NCBI GenBank assembly: GCA_964606505.1
Contig: CAZSGM010000007.1
Coordinates: 11,389 to 75,388 of the forward strand
Length of the DNA: 64,000 nt
From: CAKVOD01 sp964606505
GTDB taxonomy: Bacteria > Bacillota > Clostridia > Christensenellales > UBA1242
Reading direction: 5' to 3'
Shown in pieces: positions 33,326 to 42,407 of the stretch. Position 1 is the stretch's first letter. Every line of letters begins with the position of its first letter. The translations under genes were made by a program, and so were the position numbers. The notes under the pieces were generated by a model. The model was not told the DNA's origin and searched no databases. It saw only the letters and a program-made list of their open reading frames with translations.

Positions 33326-34675
33326 ATGAGCGAATTGTTAGATGTTGGAGTCGCATTCCACTTGTTTGGAATGGATGTTAAATGGTATGGGATTATAATA
33401 GCGACAGGGGTTCTTGTCGCTGTTTTGGTTGCTTGCTATAACGCGAAATTGAAAGGTTACAGCAAGGATTTGCCGTACGAACTGTTGCTTTGGTGTTTTC
33501 CGCTAGCGATAGTCGGCGCGCGCATTTATTATATTATTTTCTCCGGACAATCCTACACGTTTGCCGAGGCAATAGCAATTTGGAACGGCGGGATTGCCAT
33601 TTACGGCGGAATTATAGGCGGGCTGATTGGATTAATGCTTTATTCCATCATTAAAAAACAAAGCCTATTGAAAGTTACTGACATAATCGTTCCAAGTTTG
33701 ATTATCGCTCAATCAATCGGAAGGTGGGGGAACTTTGCTAACCAAGAAGTTTACGGCAAGGTTGTTACAGACCCCGCGCTACAATGGTTCCCATTCTCGG
33801 TTTATATAGAAAAACTGGGCGAGTGGCACTACGCGACATTCTTTTACGAAAGTATGATTTGTTTGGCGGGGTTCTTCTTGCTGATGTTCCTGTTTAAGAG
33901 AGTTAAAACGTACGGGATTGTTACGAGTGTTTACTTAATTTTATATGGGACGGAAAGGTTTTTTCTCGAAGGAATGCGCCAAGAAAGTGAAATTTTGTTC
34001 ATTTCTGGCACGGATATCCCTGTTTCGCAAGTCGTTAGTGTAGGCTTCGTGCTTGCGGGCGTTATACTTTTAATAGTTACCCAAATTCTATATAAGAAAC
34101 GTATGCAGTCGGCAGCTCTAAGCGGAGGTGGCGGCGCGGTCGCCCTAAAAAACACTTCGGGCGCGGCAGCGGCAGATTGCGGCAGTACTCTTGCGAAAGA
34201 AACAGCTGCTCAAGCTGCGCAAAAACAAACAGAGCGTGGCAAATCTGAGTGCGCAAAAACTGGCGGATGTAGCGGCAAAACAGGCGGCAGCGTCCCCGCA
34301 AAGGCAAGTGTAAACAAGCCGCAGGATAACGCTACTCGCGACGCTAAATCCGCCGAAAACAACAGCACGGCAGAAAACGATAGAGGCCAAGCGGACGCAA
34401 CAAGTCAAGTAAACAACAACCAGTTAAGTCAAAATGTACAATCGGGCAAAAATAACCTTAGTAAACAAGAAAATAAAAGCAGTCAACCTAACGGCAACAA
34501 TAAAAAGAAAAACAATAAAAAAAGAGCCAGCAAAATGACTGTAAGTGCCGCAAAAACAAGCGAAAAAAACAGCGCTAACAGCGCAGACGCCGTAAAAAGC
34601 GATGTAGATACCCCCAAATTAGCGGGTGTCGTCGCGGACGAAACCAAAGACAAAAATAACTCTGACAACGATTAA
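33326..34675 (+). CDS. lgt: Prolipoprotein diacylglyceryl transferase with long hydrophilic tail
   Basis: A 449-residue protein. Residues 1 to about 258 are Lgt: several membrane helices and the signature GRWGNFANQEVYG at residues 132-144, with the later GTERFFLEGMRQES. Lgt adds diacylglycerol to the lipobox Cys of prolipoproteins. Residues about 260-449 are a disordered tail of Ala, Ser, Asn, Lys and Gln with a strongly basic KKKNNKKRAS patch. Typical Lgt ends near residue 270-300, so the tail is unusual. It has its own promoter; 12 bases separate it from the next gene. Confidence 0.93.
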   Translation: MSELLDVGVAFHLFGMDVKWYGIIIATGVLVAVLVACYNAKLKGYSKDLPYELLLWCFPLAIVGARIYYIIFSGQSYTFAEAIAIWNGGIAIYGGIIGGLIGLMLYSIIKKQSLLKVTDIIVPSLIIAQSIGRWGNFANQEVYGKVVTDPALQWFPFSVYIEKLGEWHYATFFYESMICLAGFFLLMFLFKRVKTYGIVTSVYLILYGTERFFLEGMRQESEILFISGTDIPVSQVVSVGFVLAGVILLIVTQILYKKRMQSAALSGGGGAVALKNTSGAAAADCGSTLAKETAAQAAQKQTERGKSECAKTGGCSGKTGGSVPAKASVNKPQDNATRDAKSAENNSTAENDRGQADATSQVNNNQLSQNVQSGKNNLSKQENKSSQPNGNNKKKNNKKRASKMTVSAAKTSEKNSANSADAVKSDVDTPKLAGVVADETKDKNNSDND

Positions 34676-34687
34676 AAGGAACTTTAA

Positions 34688-35092
34688 ATGAAGAAAATAC
34701 AGATTTATAACATAGTTTTTGGTGCCGTAATAAGCGTATATGTGTTTTGCTTCGTGTTGAATTTATGCGGTATTAAGGAATTTCATTTTATAATTGATTA
34801 TTGGTTTTCGATATTTTTAATGATGATGGGCGTCTTGGTGCTCGCGCGCGGGGTGTTGTTTTACAGCGACTCATCGTGGCTTGCGGGCATATCGCTTACT
34901 TTGATTGGCGTTGTTGTGCTACTTAAGGATTTGTTTTTACTGAAGTTTTATTATGTCTTGCCACTGTTGTTGGCGAGCGTAAGTATTGCGTTACTGGTGG
35001 TTTATCTACTATTTAAAAACAAACTGTATTTAAAATGTTTTTGCGTGGCTATAAGTTTAACGATAGTGAGTTGTGTAGGATATGTTTTTTAG
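34688..35092 (+). CDS. Small four-helix membrane protein
   Basis: A 134-residue, very hydrophobic protein with four helices (about residues 7-28, 36-58, 64-85, 90-115) and no recognised family. It lies between lgt and the DivIVA-like gene and overlaps the latter only if an early start is used there. AAAAGGAAC precedes its ATG. Membership of the lgt operon suggests an envelope role. Confidence 0.6.
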   Translation: MKKIQIYNIVFGAVISVYVFCFVLNLCGIKEFHFIIDYWFSIFLMMMGVLVLARGVLFYSDSSWLAGISLTLIGVVVLLKDLFLLKFYYVLPLLLASVSIALLVVYLLFKNKLYLKCFCVAISLTIVSCVGYVF

Positions 35093-35111
35093 AAGCAGTG
35101 GGAGAAAAGTG

Positions 35112-35990
35112 ATGAATAATTTTGATATTGAGCGAAAGGGCTACAATAAAAAAGAGGTCGACAATTATTTGTTTGAGTTGAGCAGCAAGTATGAGCAGCA
35201 AATTGAGCAGCTTAACCAAGATAAGATGCAAATTCAGTCTGAAATTATGCAACTTAAATTGGAGTTGGACTCGTACAAGAACAAGGACGACCAAATTTCA
35301 AACGCTTTAGTTGTTGCGGTCGAAACCGCCAAAGAAATAGAATCAAGTGCAAAAACAGTTTACGAACTGGAAATAAAGCGCGTTAAGGTGTTGTACAAGA
35401 AATGGAGCAACATTTTGAACGAAATATGCGCTTTGTATCCAAATATAAATAAAATGAGTGGTATATCAACTTTGTTTAATGAGTTTCAAGAAGCCCTTAA
35501 TAAAATTTTGCAGAGAGAAAAAGAGATTTCCGAAATGCCTAGCAGCGTAACAAGTACCGCTGAAAAGGTTTACGCGAAAACGCTTTTATCGAGAATGTGG
35601 GGCAAAAACGAGAATACGGAAGTTAAAAAACGCAGAACTTCACACACGACAAACCCTATAACAACAGTTAAGAGGGCGGATGTTGGCACAAAGAGCAAAA
35701 CTGAATCAAAACAAATGGATTATTCCTCACAACTTAAGCAGAACGACGTTGAGGGCGAATTTGAAAAGTTTTTGAAGAGTGAGTTTGAAGATTTTGACAA
35801 CTTCCAGTACAAGGAAAACCATAAGGACGCTAACATCTCTCCCGAAAAAAAATCTAAGTATCTAGACGCGCTTGAGCAAAGTCTAAATAAATCAAACGAG
35901 AAAAAGGATAACGAGTTTGATATGTTGGAGGCATTGAAGCCTAAAGAGGACTTAAAAGACATTATGAAAAGTTTCAATTTGGATGATTAG
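35112..35990 (+). CDS. DivIVA-domain protein
   Basis: A 292-residue protein. It begins FDIERKGYNKKEVDNYL, the DivIVA/GpsB membrane-curvature-binding start. Coiled coil follows (SKYEQQIEQLNQDKMQIQSEIMQLKLELDSY), then a less ordered, Lys/Ser/Asn-rich middle and a helical C-terminus. Such proteins gather at cell poles or division sites and recruit partners. GGAG at 35101-35104 places the start at the ATG at 35112. A terminator follows at 36103-36149. Confidence 0.8.
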   Translation: MNNFDIERKGYNKKEVDNYLFELSSKYEQQIEQLNQDKMQIQSEIMQLKLELDSYKNKDDQISNALVVAVETAKEIESSAKTVYELEIKRVKVLYKKWSNILNEICALYPNINKMSGISTLFNEFQEALNKILQREKEISEMPSSVTSTAEKVYAKTLLSRMWGKNENTEVKKRRTSHTTNPITTVKRADVGTKSKTESKQMDYSSQLKQNDVEGEFEKFLKSEFEDFDNFQYKENHKDANISPEKKSKYLDALEQSLNKSNEKKDNEFDMLEALKPKEDLKDIMKSFNLDD

Positions 35991-36102
35991 TTTAATTGGC
36001 TATCAAGGAACTGCAGGCGTATTAAAAGATAAAATCACTTTATTTATTTGATTGATATTTATATAAAATAATTGGGCATATTGTTAATTATGTAGACATA
36101 AC

Positions 36103-36149
36103 AAAACAAGGAAACATTTTGGGAACCGAAGTTTACCTTGTTTTTTTTT
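36103..36149 (+). terminator. Terminator after the lgt-divIVA-like operon
   Basis: AAAACAAGGAAAC pairs with GTTTACCTTGTTTT (one mismatch) and ends in a run of nine Ts. It isolates the downstream promoter at 36154-36182. Confidence 0.75.
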
Positions 36150-36153
36150 GCTC

Positions 36154-36182
36154 TTGACTTTAATATGTGGATATGGTACACT
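36154..36182 (+). promoter_or_regulatory. Promoter of a candidate small RNA
   Basis: TTGACT (36154-36159), 17 bases, TACACT (36177-36182). No gene on the plus strand follows; the next feature is a hairpin with a T-run at 36193-36240. Confidence 0.55.
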
Positions 36183-36187
36183 ATAAA

Positions 36188-36240
36188 AAATAGAAAAAGG
36201 CTATGGCGACACCCAAGTGGGTGGAAACCATAGTCTTTTT
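36188..36240 (+). ncRNA. Candidate small structured RNA
   Basis: From a predicted start near 36188 the RNA would be about 50 nt: an A-rich lead, then GGCTATGG pairing with CCATAGTC over an inner hairpin CACCC/GGGTG, and a T-run. It sits between a terminator and the convergent cvpA gene. On the other strand the same hairpin could be the cvpA terminator, so a plain bidirectional terminator with a chance promoter is the alternative. Confidence 0.4.
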
Positions 36241-36252
36241 GATTAATAAACA

Positions 36253-36960
36253 TTAAATACTGTATGAACCAGTAAAGTTGTCAAGCAACTCAAATATCCA
36301 TTTAGCGTAGTCATTTAATAGTGTTGTCTTGTTGAGCCATTCCGTAACGAAATCGTTGATGAAAGGGATTACGCACAGCAAGTTGATGAGTGCGATAGCG
36401 ACTGCTACATAAAGCAAACCTTTAAAAGCTCCAAATACAAAACCGAGAACTCTATCGAGTCCGTTAACTGTTTTGTTTTCAGTGATTTTGTCAAACAATT
36501 TTGCAAGCATAGCAAGAGCAATTCTGATTAGAATAAACAGAACGATTGCGCTGCAAAGTGTTGTCAACAATCCGCCGAGTTGCGTCGAGAACCATTCAGC
36601 GACATTTGCGCCTGCAGGAATAGTTTCGCTGCCGAGCATAGCAATAAGAAGGCTTTTTAGTATACCGCTTACATTGAAAGTGTCAATATAATCGGACGCG
36701 GGTACAGCAGCGGATGTTGGGAAATCATAGCTTCCGAAATCAGAAACGACTCCGCTCATCAAGCCAGTGAACATATCTGTAATTCCACCGCCGAAAATGC
36801 CGTCAATAAAACTAGCGAATGTCGGAGCGAGTAAAATTGCGATAACGACCGATAAGGCGATGCCTACTAACGAGATTAGCGAGGCAAGGAAACCTTTCTT
36901 GAGTCCCCACAAAGCAAAAAGCACTATTATGACAATGAAAACAATATCAATCCAAAACAT
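36253..36960 (-). CDS. CvpA family membrane protein
   Basis: A 235-residue protein with four helices and the CvpA pattern: MFWIDIVFIVIIVLFALWG, KKGFLASLISLVGIALSVVIAILLA, and later NGLDRVLGFVFGAFKGLLYVAVAIALI. CvpA proteins are needed for colicin V production in E. coli and for envelope stress tolerance; their activity is unclear. The nearest purine run (AAGGAG) is about 16 bases before the ATG, farther than usual, so the leader may fold. The shared hairpin at 36193-36240 likely terminates it. Confidence 0.85.
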   Translation of the reverse strand: MFWIDIVFIVIIVLFALWGLKKGFLASLISLVGIALSVVIAILLAPTFASFIDGIFGGGITDMFTGLMSGVVSDFGSYDFPTSAAVPASDYIDTFNVSGILKSLLIAMLGSETIPAGANVAEWFSTQLGGLLTTLCSAIVLFILIRIALAMLAKLFDKITENKTVNGLDRVLGFVFGAFKGLLYVAVAIALINLLCVIPFINDFVTEWLNKTTLLNDYAKWIFELLDNFTGSYSI

Positions 36961-37207
36961 AGTGATGCTATTTTTTCTCCTTACAAAATTATGATAGCAT
37001 AAAAAAATTTTTTTGTCATCTTATTTTTAGCGAAATTGCAAAAAAAATCAAAAAATAACAACTTTTTTTCATAAAATTATATTTTTTGTGCCGATTTTAA
37101 ATCCGTTGCAAATAAATTGTGCAAACATCGTCATTTTAAAATTTTTAAATCATTTTTAAATTTAGAAAATCACTATAATTGTCATTAAAAAGCAGTTTAA
37201 ATAAATT
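36961..37207. other. AT-rich intergenic region
   Basis: Very AT-rich DNA between cvpA and the PRC-barrel gene, with A- and T-tracts that probably make it bent or easily melted. No gene, RNA or clear hairpin was identified. Confidence 0.45.
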
Positions 37208-37244
37208 AAAAACAGCAAGCGTGTGCCTGCTTGCGGTTGTTTTT
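37208..37244 (-). terminator. Terminator of the PRC-barrel gene
   Basis: AACAGCAAGC pairs with GCTTGCGGTT with one bulge, flanked by A- and T-runs. It overlaps the gene's stop codon by a base or two. Confidence 0.7.
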
Positions 37245-37989
37245 AAGCCGAAAAAATTGATAATTCTTTAATTTTTCCGTTTTTCTTTGCGTTTTCAATG
37301 GTTTTTTGCGAAATAAGTGAGCCTTTTTTTGCGATTAACTCCTTTGATTGAGAATAAAGGTTTTGTGTAACAACTCTGCCGACTAGAAAGTTTACCGAAC
37401 TTGTAACCTTAGTAGGCAGTGTCGCGATTGTGTTTTGCAACTGTGATAGGATAGGGGAGATGGTGTCCGCGCGTAAGATTGTAACAGGAGTTTCGGTTTT
37501 TATAAGTTTTGGTCGGTTTTGCTTGCTGAATTTGCTGGTGTTGATTTTTACGTTTTCGTCCTGAATGAGAATTGCGTTGTCGCTAAATGAAACGACTTCT
37601 TGCGCGCTAAGTGTTTCACCGTTTGAAATCACGATTGAACAAACGTTAAAAGTTGCGTCTACGGAAACATCGCGCACCTTGCCGAGACAGACGCCTTGTG
37701 TCGTGAAAACCTGTAAATTGATGGGACTGCAAAGCGTGATTTGCGGTTCTAGGTTTGAAAGCGGCTCAACGGCACTTGTGTTTTTAATAACGAGCGCGTT
37801 TTCTCCAACCGCAAAAATAGAATTTGAGTGAATAACAAATTCTTCCTCGTCATTTTCGGCTTCAAAAAAAATAAAATTGGTAATTTTTTTGAGCTTTTTC
37901 TCAAAAGTAACCTTGTTTATCGTGCCAAGAACTTTGCCCTCATATAAACTAATAATGGATTTGCCGATAATTTCTGATAAATTGTACAT
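37243..37989 (-). CDS. PRC-barrel domain protein
   Basis: A 248-residue protein with two PRC-barrel-like units: residues 1-75 (LSEIIGKSIISLYEGKVLGTINKVTFEKKLKKITNFIFFE) and about 85-150 (GVCLGKVRDVSVDATFNVCSIVISNGETLSAQEVVSFSDNAILI). The C-terminal quarter has an RVVTQNLYSQSKELIAKKG start typical of a short alpha-beta hairpin. Related Firmicutes proteins (YlmC/YmxH-like) bind RNA or act in sporulation. AGGAGG precedes the ATG. It is divergent from the SPFH-like gene. Confidence 0.72.
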   Translation of the reverse strand: MYNLSEIIGKSIISLYEGKVLGTINKVTFEKKLKKITNFIFFEAENDEEEFVIHSNSIFAVGENALVIKNTSAVEPLSNLEPQITLCSPINLQVFTTQGVCLGKVRDVSVDATFNVCSIVISNGETLSAQEVVSFSDNAILIQDENVKINTSKFSKQNRPKLIKTETPVTILRADTISPILSQLQNTIATLPTKVTSSVNFLVGRVVTQNLYSQSKELIAKKGSLISQKTIENAKKNGKIKELSIFSA

Positions 37990-38095
37990 TTTTTCCTCCT
38001 GTTTTATTTATATTATGACTTGTCCTATCATATTATGACTTTGATTTGCTTGTAATTTTCGCGCCACTATGTTATAATCACTTGGGTTGATTAAT

Positions 38096-38878
38096 ATGTT
38101 ATTTACAAAGAAAATTCAAAATGAGTTTGAAGAAGACGTTTTGTGCCAGCAGAAAATTAAAGTAAAGAAAATTAAGTTGGGGACAAAACTTATTGTGGGG
38201 CAAAATCAGGTTGCCTTTGTTTGTGATGGGAAGAAAGTTTTAGATATGTTTTCTGAGGGCGAGTTTGAGTTGAATGGGGGGTGTTTGCCAAAAACATTTA
38301 AGGAATTTGACCTTAACAAACCCAAGAAGCACAAGGTTTCGCAAGAATTATATAATGTGAATTATTTTAACGCCTGCATTATAATTTTAAATTTGCAACA
38401 TTACAGCAAAATTAAGTTTGAAACGCGCAATTTTTTAGTTTTTGATGAGTTTTGCGACACGAAAATGAAAATGGACGGGCGTTTTGACTTTGAAATCGTC
38501 GACAAGTTGCGCTTTGCGGAGTTTGTCGCTAAATACAAAAAGGGGAACGCCAATGTAATGGCGCACTTAAAAAAGTTTGTTTCAAAAAAAATTAGGTACG
38601 AGTTCCACAAGGAAGAAATGCCTGTTTCAGAGTTTTTGTCGAAGAATAACGCATTTTTGTATGCGCACGTTGAGAAAAAATTAGCTAAGCGCCTTGACAA
38701 GATTGGAATTAAACTTAGCAATTTTGACGTTGAGAATTTGACTATATCAAAGCGAAGTCAGAAAGTTTTAAACGAACTTATTGCAGAGGGAAAAATTATT
38801 TTGCATTACAAAAATGTTACTAACAATAATAACGAGGTTGAAGATGTTAGAAGTGAACAATGTATCCAAGATTTTTAA
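38096..38878 (+). CDS. SPFH-domain-like protein (YdjI/virion-core type)
   Basis: A 260-residue protein. KIKLGTKLIVGQNQVAFVCDGKKVLDMFSEGEFELN is the start of the SPFH-related YdjI family. It continues with a beta-rich body (FETRNFLVFDEFCDTKMKMDGRFDFEIVD) and a C-terminal helix. There is no membrane segment of its own; relatives sit at membranes via partners in stress responses. The ribosome binding site is weak, and a TTG at 38087 is possible. Its last 35 bases overlap the ABC ATPase gene, implying coupled expression. Confidence 0.65.
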   Translation: MLFTKKIQNEFEEDVLCQQKIKVKKIKLGTKLIVGQNQVAFVCDGKKVLDMFSEGEFELNGGCLPKTFKEFDLNKPKKHKVSQELYNVNYFNACIIILNLQHYSKIKFETRNFLVFDEFCDTKMKMDGRFDFEIVDKLRFAEFVAKYKKGNANVMAHLKKFVSKKIRYEFHKEEMPVSEFLSKNNAFLYAHVEKKLAKRLDKIGIKLSNFDVENLTISKRSQKVLNELIAEGKIILHYKNVTNNNNEVEDVRSEQCIQDF

Positions 38879-39575
38879 GAAAGGGAACAAAGAGTTTGTC
38901 GCCGTCGACGGGCTTAATTTGCGCGTTAAGGCAGGAGAAATTTTTGGTTTGATTGGAACAAACGGCGCAGGTAAAACCACCACTATGAGGATGATAGGGA
39001 CGACGCTTAAGCCGACCACGGGCGACATAAAAGTTTGCGGGTTCGATACGGTAAAACAACAAGAAGAAGTGCGAAAAAACATTGGCATTCTTTTTGGTGG
39101 AGATACGGGCTTGTACGACAGGCTTACGGCGCGCGAAAATATAAAATATTTCGGCGAACTTAACGGGATGGACGAGGAAGAGATTGACAAACAAATCGAA
39201 TTGCTAACGCAAGCGTTCGGGCTGGAGGGGTATCTTGACAGACGCTGCGGCAACTTTTCTCGTGGGATGAAACAAAAAACATCTTTTGCAAGAGCAATCA
39301 TTCACAATCCTCAAGTTATGCTATTCGACGAACCAACCTCAGGGTTGGATATTTTGGCAAGTGAGGAAGTTGTCGCGTTTATTAAACAGTGCAAAAGAAT
39401 GGGTAAAACCATTTTGCTATCTACGCACAATATGCAAGAAGTTGAAGAACTATGCGACAGGGCGCTTATTATCAACGGTGGGCGTACGCTCGCCTCGGGC
39501 ACGCTTGAGCAAATTAACATCGCTACAGGTTGCAGCAGAATAAAGGACTCATTTATTAAACTTATTCAAAGTTAA
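38844..39575 (+). CDS. natA: ABC transporter ATP-binding protein (NatA-like)
   Basis: A 243-residue ATPase: Walker A GTNGAGKTTTMRM, signature NFSRGMKQKTSFARAIIHNP, Walker B VMLFDEPTSGLD and LLSTHNMQEVEELCDRALI. It is closest to NatA, the ATPase of a sodium or other cation/drug exporter. GAGGTTG at 38834-38840 sets the start at the ATG at 38844, inside the tail of the SPFH-like gene. The NatB-like permease follows 22 bases later. Confidence 0.88.
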   Translation: MLEVNNVSKIFKKGNKEFVAVDGLNLRVKAGEIFGLIGTNGAGKTTTMRMIGTTLKPTTGDIKVCGFDTVKQQEEVRKNIGILFGGDTGLYDRLTARENIKYFGELNGMDEEEIDKQIELLTQAFGLEGYLDRRCGNFSRGMKQKTSFARAIIHNPQVMLFDEPTSGLDILASEEVVAFIKQCKRMGKTILLSTHNMQEVEELCDRALIINGGRTLASGTLEQINIATGCSRIKDSFIKLIQS

Positions 39576-39597
39576 ACAAATTTTAAGAGGTAAATTT

Positions 39598-40926
39598 ATG
39601 GAAGATAAAAAAACGCAAGACGTCACCGAGGAGAAGTTAAGCGTCGAAACGCAGCCTAAAAAAAGTGGCGCGAAACGCAAAAAATGGTTTCATTCTAGCA
39701 AAAAATTCAACCAGTTTGAGGTTGTTTTAAAAAAGGAACTTAAAGACGCGTTTCGCGACAAAAAAAGCATATTTGCGACCTTTATTTTGCCGTTGCTGCT
39801 GTTTCCAATATTCTTTTTGTTGATGGGCACGAGCGCAAATAGCGTTACTGAAAAGGCGATTAACCCCAAACTTACAATCGTTGAAAACGGGGTTAGCGTT
39901 GCGGCGACGAGCGAACTGGCGACGTATTTTGACGACAACATTTTTTCGCTTAACCCGAGTTTGAATGTTGAATACGTTGAATGCGACGATTTTAAGCAAT
40001 CGTTGATTGATAACGATATTTATCTAGCGATTGTTGTTCCCGAGGACTTTTTTGACTGCCTAGCGGACTCAACTAAGACGGTTAGTCTTAGTGTTATTTA
40101 TGACGACCGCTCCACTAGTGGGAGCACAACGGCGGCAAGCGTTGGCGCGGTATTAGAGGCGTTTAGCGATGAAGTTTTGTCCGATAGGGTGGGGGCGGAT
40201 GTGGATTTGGTTCCTGTTAAAAGTAGTTTGCTGTCGCTGACTGACGCTTATCCTGATGTGGTGAGGTACGGGACGGATAGCCCGCTTTTGCATTTGCTCA
40301 TACCGATTTTGTTGACGCTGTTAATTTCAATTGGTGGTGCGTCGATTGCGACTGACTTAATCGCGGGCGAAAAAGAGCGCAACACCTTTGAAGCGTTGCT
40401 TTCAACGAGTGCGAGCAGGTTTAGCATACTTTCAGCAAAATATGCAGTTATCATAATTTTTAGTTTCCTGAGTGCGATAGTTGAGGTAATTTCGCTGGTG
40501 CTTTCGTTGCTGCTGACGAAAGACTCGCTGGGGGCGGGGCTGTCCTCGATAGCGCTGCCCGCAGACGGAATTATACTCGTCATACTCAATTTGCTAATGC
40601 TCGCTGGGTTGTTCAGCAGTTTGTTATTGATGTTGACCGCCTCATCAAATACGCTTAAAGAGGCGCAGAGCAAGTCAACTTTAGTGATGTTTTTACCTAT
40701 GATTATTGCGTACGCAACGATGTATCTTGACTGCGCGGATGTTTCAATGTGGACGATGTCGTTGCCGATTTACAACGTGGTCGTAAGCATTAAGATGTTG
40801 CTTGCGGGCGTTATGAATAACGCTTACTTGTGGGGAAGTTTGGTAATCAACGTGTTCTACGCAGCAGCGTCGGTGTTCATCACAATGAAAACATTCTCAA
40901 AAGAGAGTTTAATAACCAAGTCATAA
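39598..40926 (+). CDS. natB: ABC-2 type permease (NatB-like)
   Basis: A 442-residue protein. An N-terminal cytoplasmic, Lys-rich region (residues 1-45) precedes helix 1 (IFATFILPLLLFPIFFLLMG). An external loop of about 180 residues follows, then five further helices with the LIAGEKERNTFEALLSTSASRFSILSAKY motif of the ABC-2/NatB family. It forms the exporter with the NatA-like ATPase. Aside from the pair, the substrate (sodium in Bacillus) is not evident. AGAGGT precedes the ATG. Confidence 0.86.
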   Translation: MEDKKTQDVTEEKLSVETQPKKSGAKRKKWFHSSKKFNQFEVVLKKELKDAFRDKKSIFATFILPLLLFPIFFLLMGTSANSVTEKAINPKLTIVENGVSVAATSELATYFDDNIFSLNPSLNVEYVECDDFKQSLIDNDIYLAIVVPEDFFDCLADSTKTVSLSVIYDDRSTSGSTTAASVGAVLEAFSDEVLSDRVGADVDLVPVKSSLLSLTDAYPDVVRYGTDSPLLHLLIPILLTLLISIGGASIATDLIAGEKERNTFEALLSTSASRFSILSAKYAVIIIFSFLSAIVEVISLVLSLLLTKDSLGAGLSSIALPADGIILVILNLLMLAGLFSSLLLMLTASSNTLKEAQSKSTLVMFLPMIIAYATMYLDCADVSMWTMSLPIYNVVVSIKMLLAGVMNNAYLWGSLVINVFYAAASVFITMKTFSKESLITKS

Positions 40927-41024
40927 TTGCTTGATAACCAAAATTTTGCAGACGAACGAAACAAACTAGGACTTGAGTTGAGTTCTTGTTTGTCATCGGC
41001 TATATCGACTTAATGATTTATTAT

Positions 41025-41053
41025 AAAATCCGAATTTTTAATTCGGATTTTTA
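41025..41053. terminator. Bidirectional terminator
   Basis: AAAATCCGAATT, short loop, AATTCGGATTTTT. It lies between natB (+) and murC (-), which converge here. Confidence 0.82.
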
Positions 41054-41066
41054 ATTATTGAAAATA

Positions 41067-42407
41067 TTAATTACTGAAAACATTTTCGACGTCGCCTGCT
41101 CCGAGCAATAAAATACAGGCGTTTTGCGTGGCTTGTTGCAGCGCAATATCTCGCGCCACGGCGAAATTGTCTGCAAAGTGGCAGTTTTTCTTATTTTTCT
41201 TTAGCGCGGCGAACAAGTCCTCGCTCCGCCCGCCAATGATTGGTTTTTCGCGCGCGGGATAAGTCGGGAGAAATATAACCGAGTCGCAGTCGTCAAACGC
41301 GCTCAGAAACTCCTCAAACAAGCCCAGCGTTCGTGTGTAAGTATGCGGCTGGAAAACCACAACAATCTTATAAAAGTCAAGTTCGCGGACATTTTGGATT
41401 GCATTTCTAATTTCGGTGGGGTGGTGCGCATAATCCTTGATGACGGTTGCAGACTTTGTTTTCAAAACAACCTCAAGCCGTCGCTCAACGCCATTAAACT
41501 CGGCAAGCGAGCACTTGATTATTTCGCGTGGTATTGACAGCTGGTTGCAAAGCGCAATGCAAGCAAGGGCGTTGTAGGCATTGTAAATTCCTGAGATGTT
41601 TAAGTCGATGGTTGTGAGCAGACGCGCGTCGTGGATGACATCAAATGTATACTTTCCAGCGGTGCTTTTCAAGTTTTTCATTTGGTATGTGCAAGCGGGG
41701 GACGCGCCAAAGGTTACGGCGTTTGTAAAAGCGTTTTTGTGTTTTTGATAGAACTCACCGTCGCCGTTTATGATAATTTGTTTTTCAACTTGGCGCGCAA
41801 GGCGCAAAAAGGTATCTTCAATTTCACTCAGGTTGTTGTAGCAGTCGAGGTGGTCAAGTTCCACATTGTTTATGATAAGATACTGCGGGGCAATGTGTAA
41901 AAATGCGCGTTGGTACTCGCAGGCTTCGGTTACAAAGTAGTTGCTTGCGCCGTAGCGGAAGTTCCCGCCGATGTATTTAAAGTTTCCACCGATGTGGATT
42001 GTTGGGTCGTAACTCGCCTCGCACAAGCATTGCCCAATCATTGCGGTAACGGTCGTTTTCCCGTGAGTTCCGCTTACTGCGATGGTGTTTTTAAACGCCT
42101 TGCAAATTTTGCCCAGCAACTCGCCGCGTTCTATCAGCATGCGGTGTTGTTTTGCCCAAACTAACTCGGGGTTGTCGTCGTCAATTGCGCTCGTGTAAAC
42201 GCAAATCGTTGCGTTCGATATGTTTTTTGCGCTATGCCCAACAAAGGTTTTTATGCCGCTTTTCTCAAGTTCGGCTAGTTTTTTACTGTAACATTTGTCG
42301 CTGCCTTGGACTTTGTAACCCTTATTATGTATATAAATTGCTAAAGCGCTCATACTAATACCGCCGATACCTATAAAATGGATAACCTGATTGTTTAAGT
42401 TTTTCAT
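41067..42407 (-). CDS. murC: UDP-N-acetylmuramate--L-alanine ligase
   Basis: A 446-residue Mur ligase. Its N-terminal Rossmann domain starts IHFIGIGGISMSALA, the ATP-binding motif is AVSGTHGKTTVTAMIG, and the C-terminal domain has VIKDYAHHPTEIRNAIQ and FQPHTYTRT. It adds L-alanine to UDP-MurNAc, the first peptide step of peptidoglycan synthesis. Its length is normal for the family. No other murein synthesis genes are adjacent in the window. Confidence 0.95.
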   Translation of the reverse strand: MKNLNNQVIHFIGIGGISMSALAIYIHNKGYKVQGSDKCYSKKLAELEKSGIKTFVGHSAKNISNATICVYTSAIDDDNPELVWAKQHRMLIERGELLGKICKAFKNTIAVSGTHGKTTVTAMIGQCLCEASYDPTIHIGGNFKYIGGNFRYGASNYFVTEACEYQRAFLHIAPQYLIINNVELDHLDCYNNLSEIEDTFLRLARQVEKQIIINGDGEFYQKHKNAFTNAVTFGASPACTYQMKNLKSTAGKYTFDVIHDARLLTTIDLNISGIYNAYNALACIALCNQLSIPREIIKCSLAEFNGVERRLEVVLKTKSATVIKDYAHHPTEIRNAIQNVRELDFYKIVVVFQPHTYTRTLGLFEEFLSAFDDCDSVIFLPTYPAREKPIIGGRSEDLFAALKKNKKNCHFADNFAVARDIALQQATQNACILLLGAGDVENVFSN

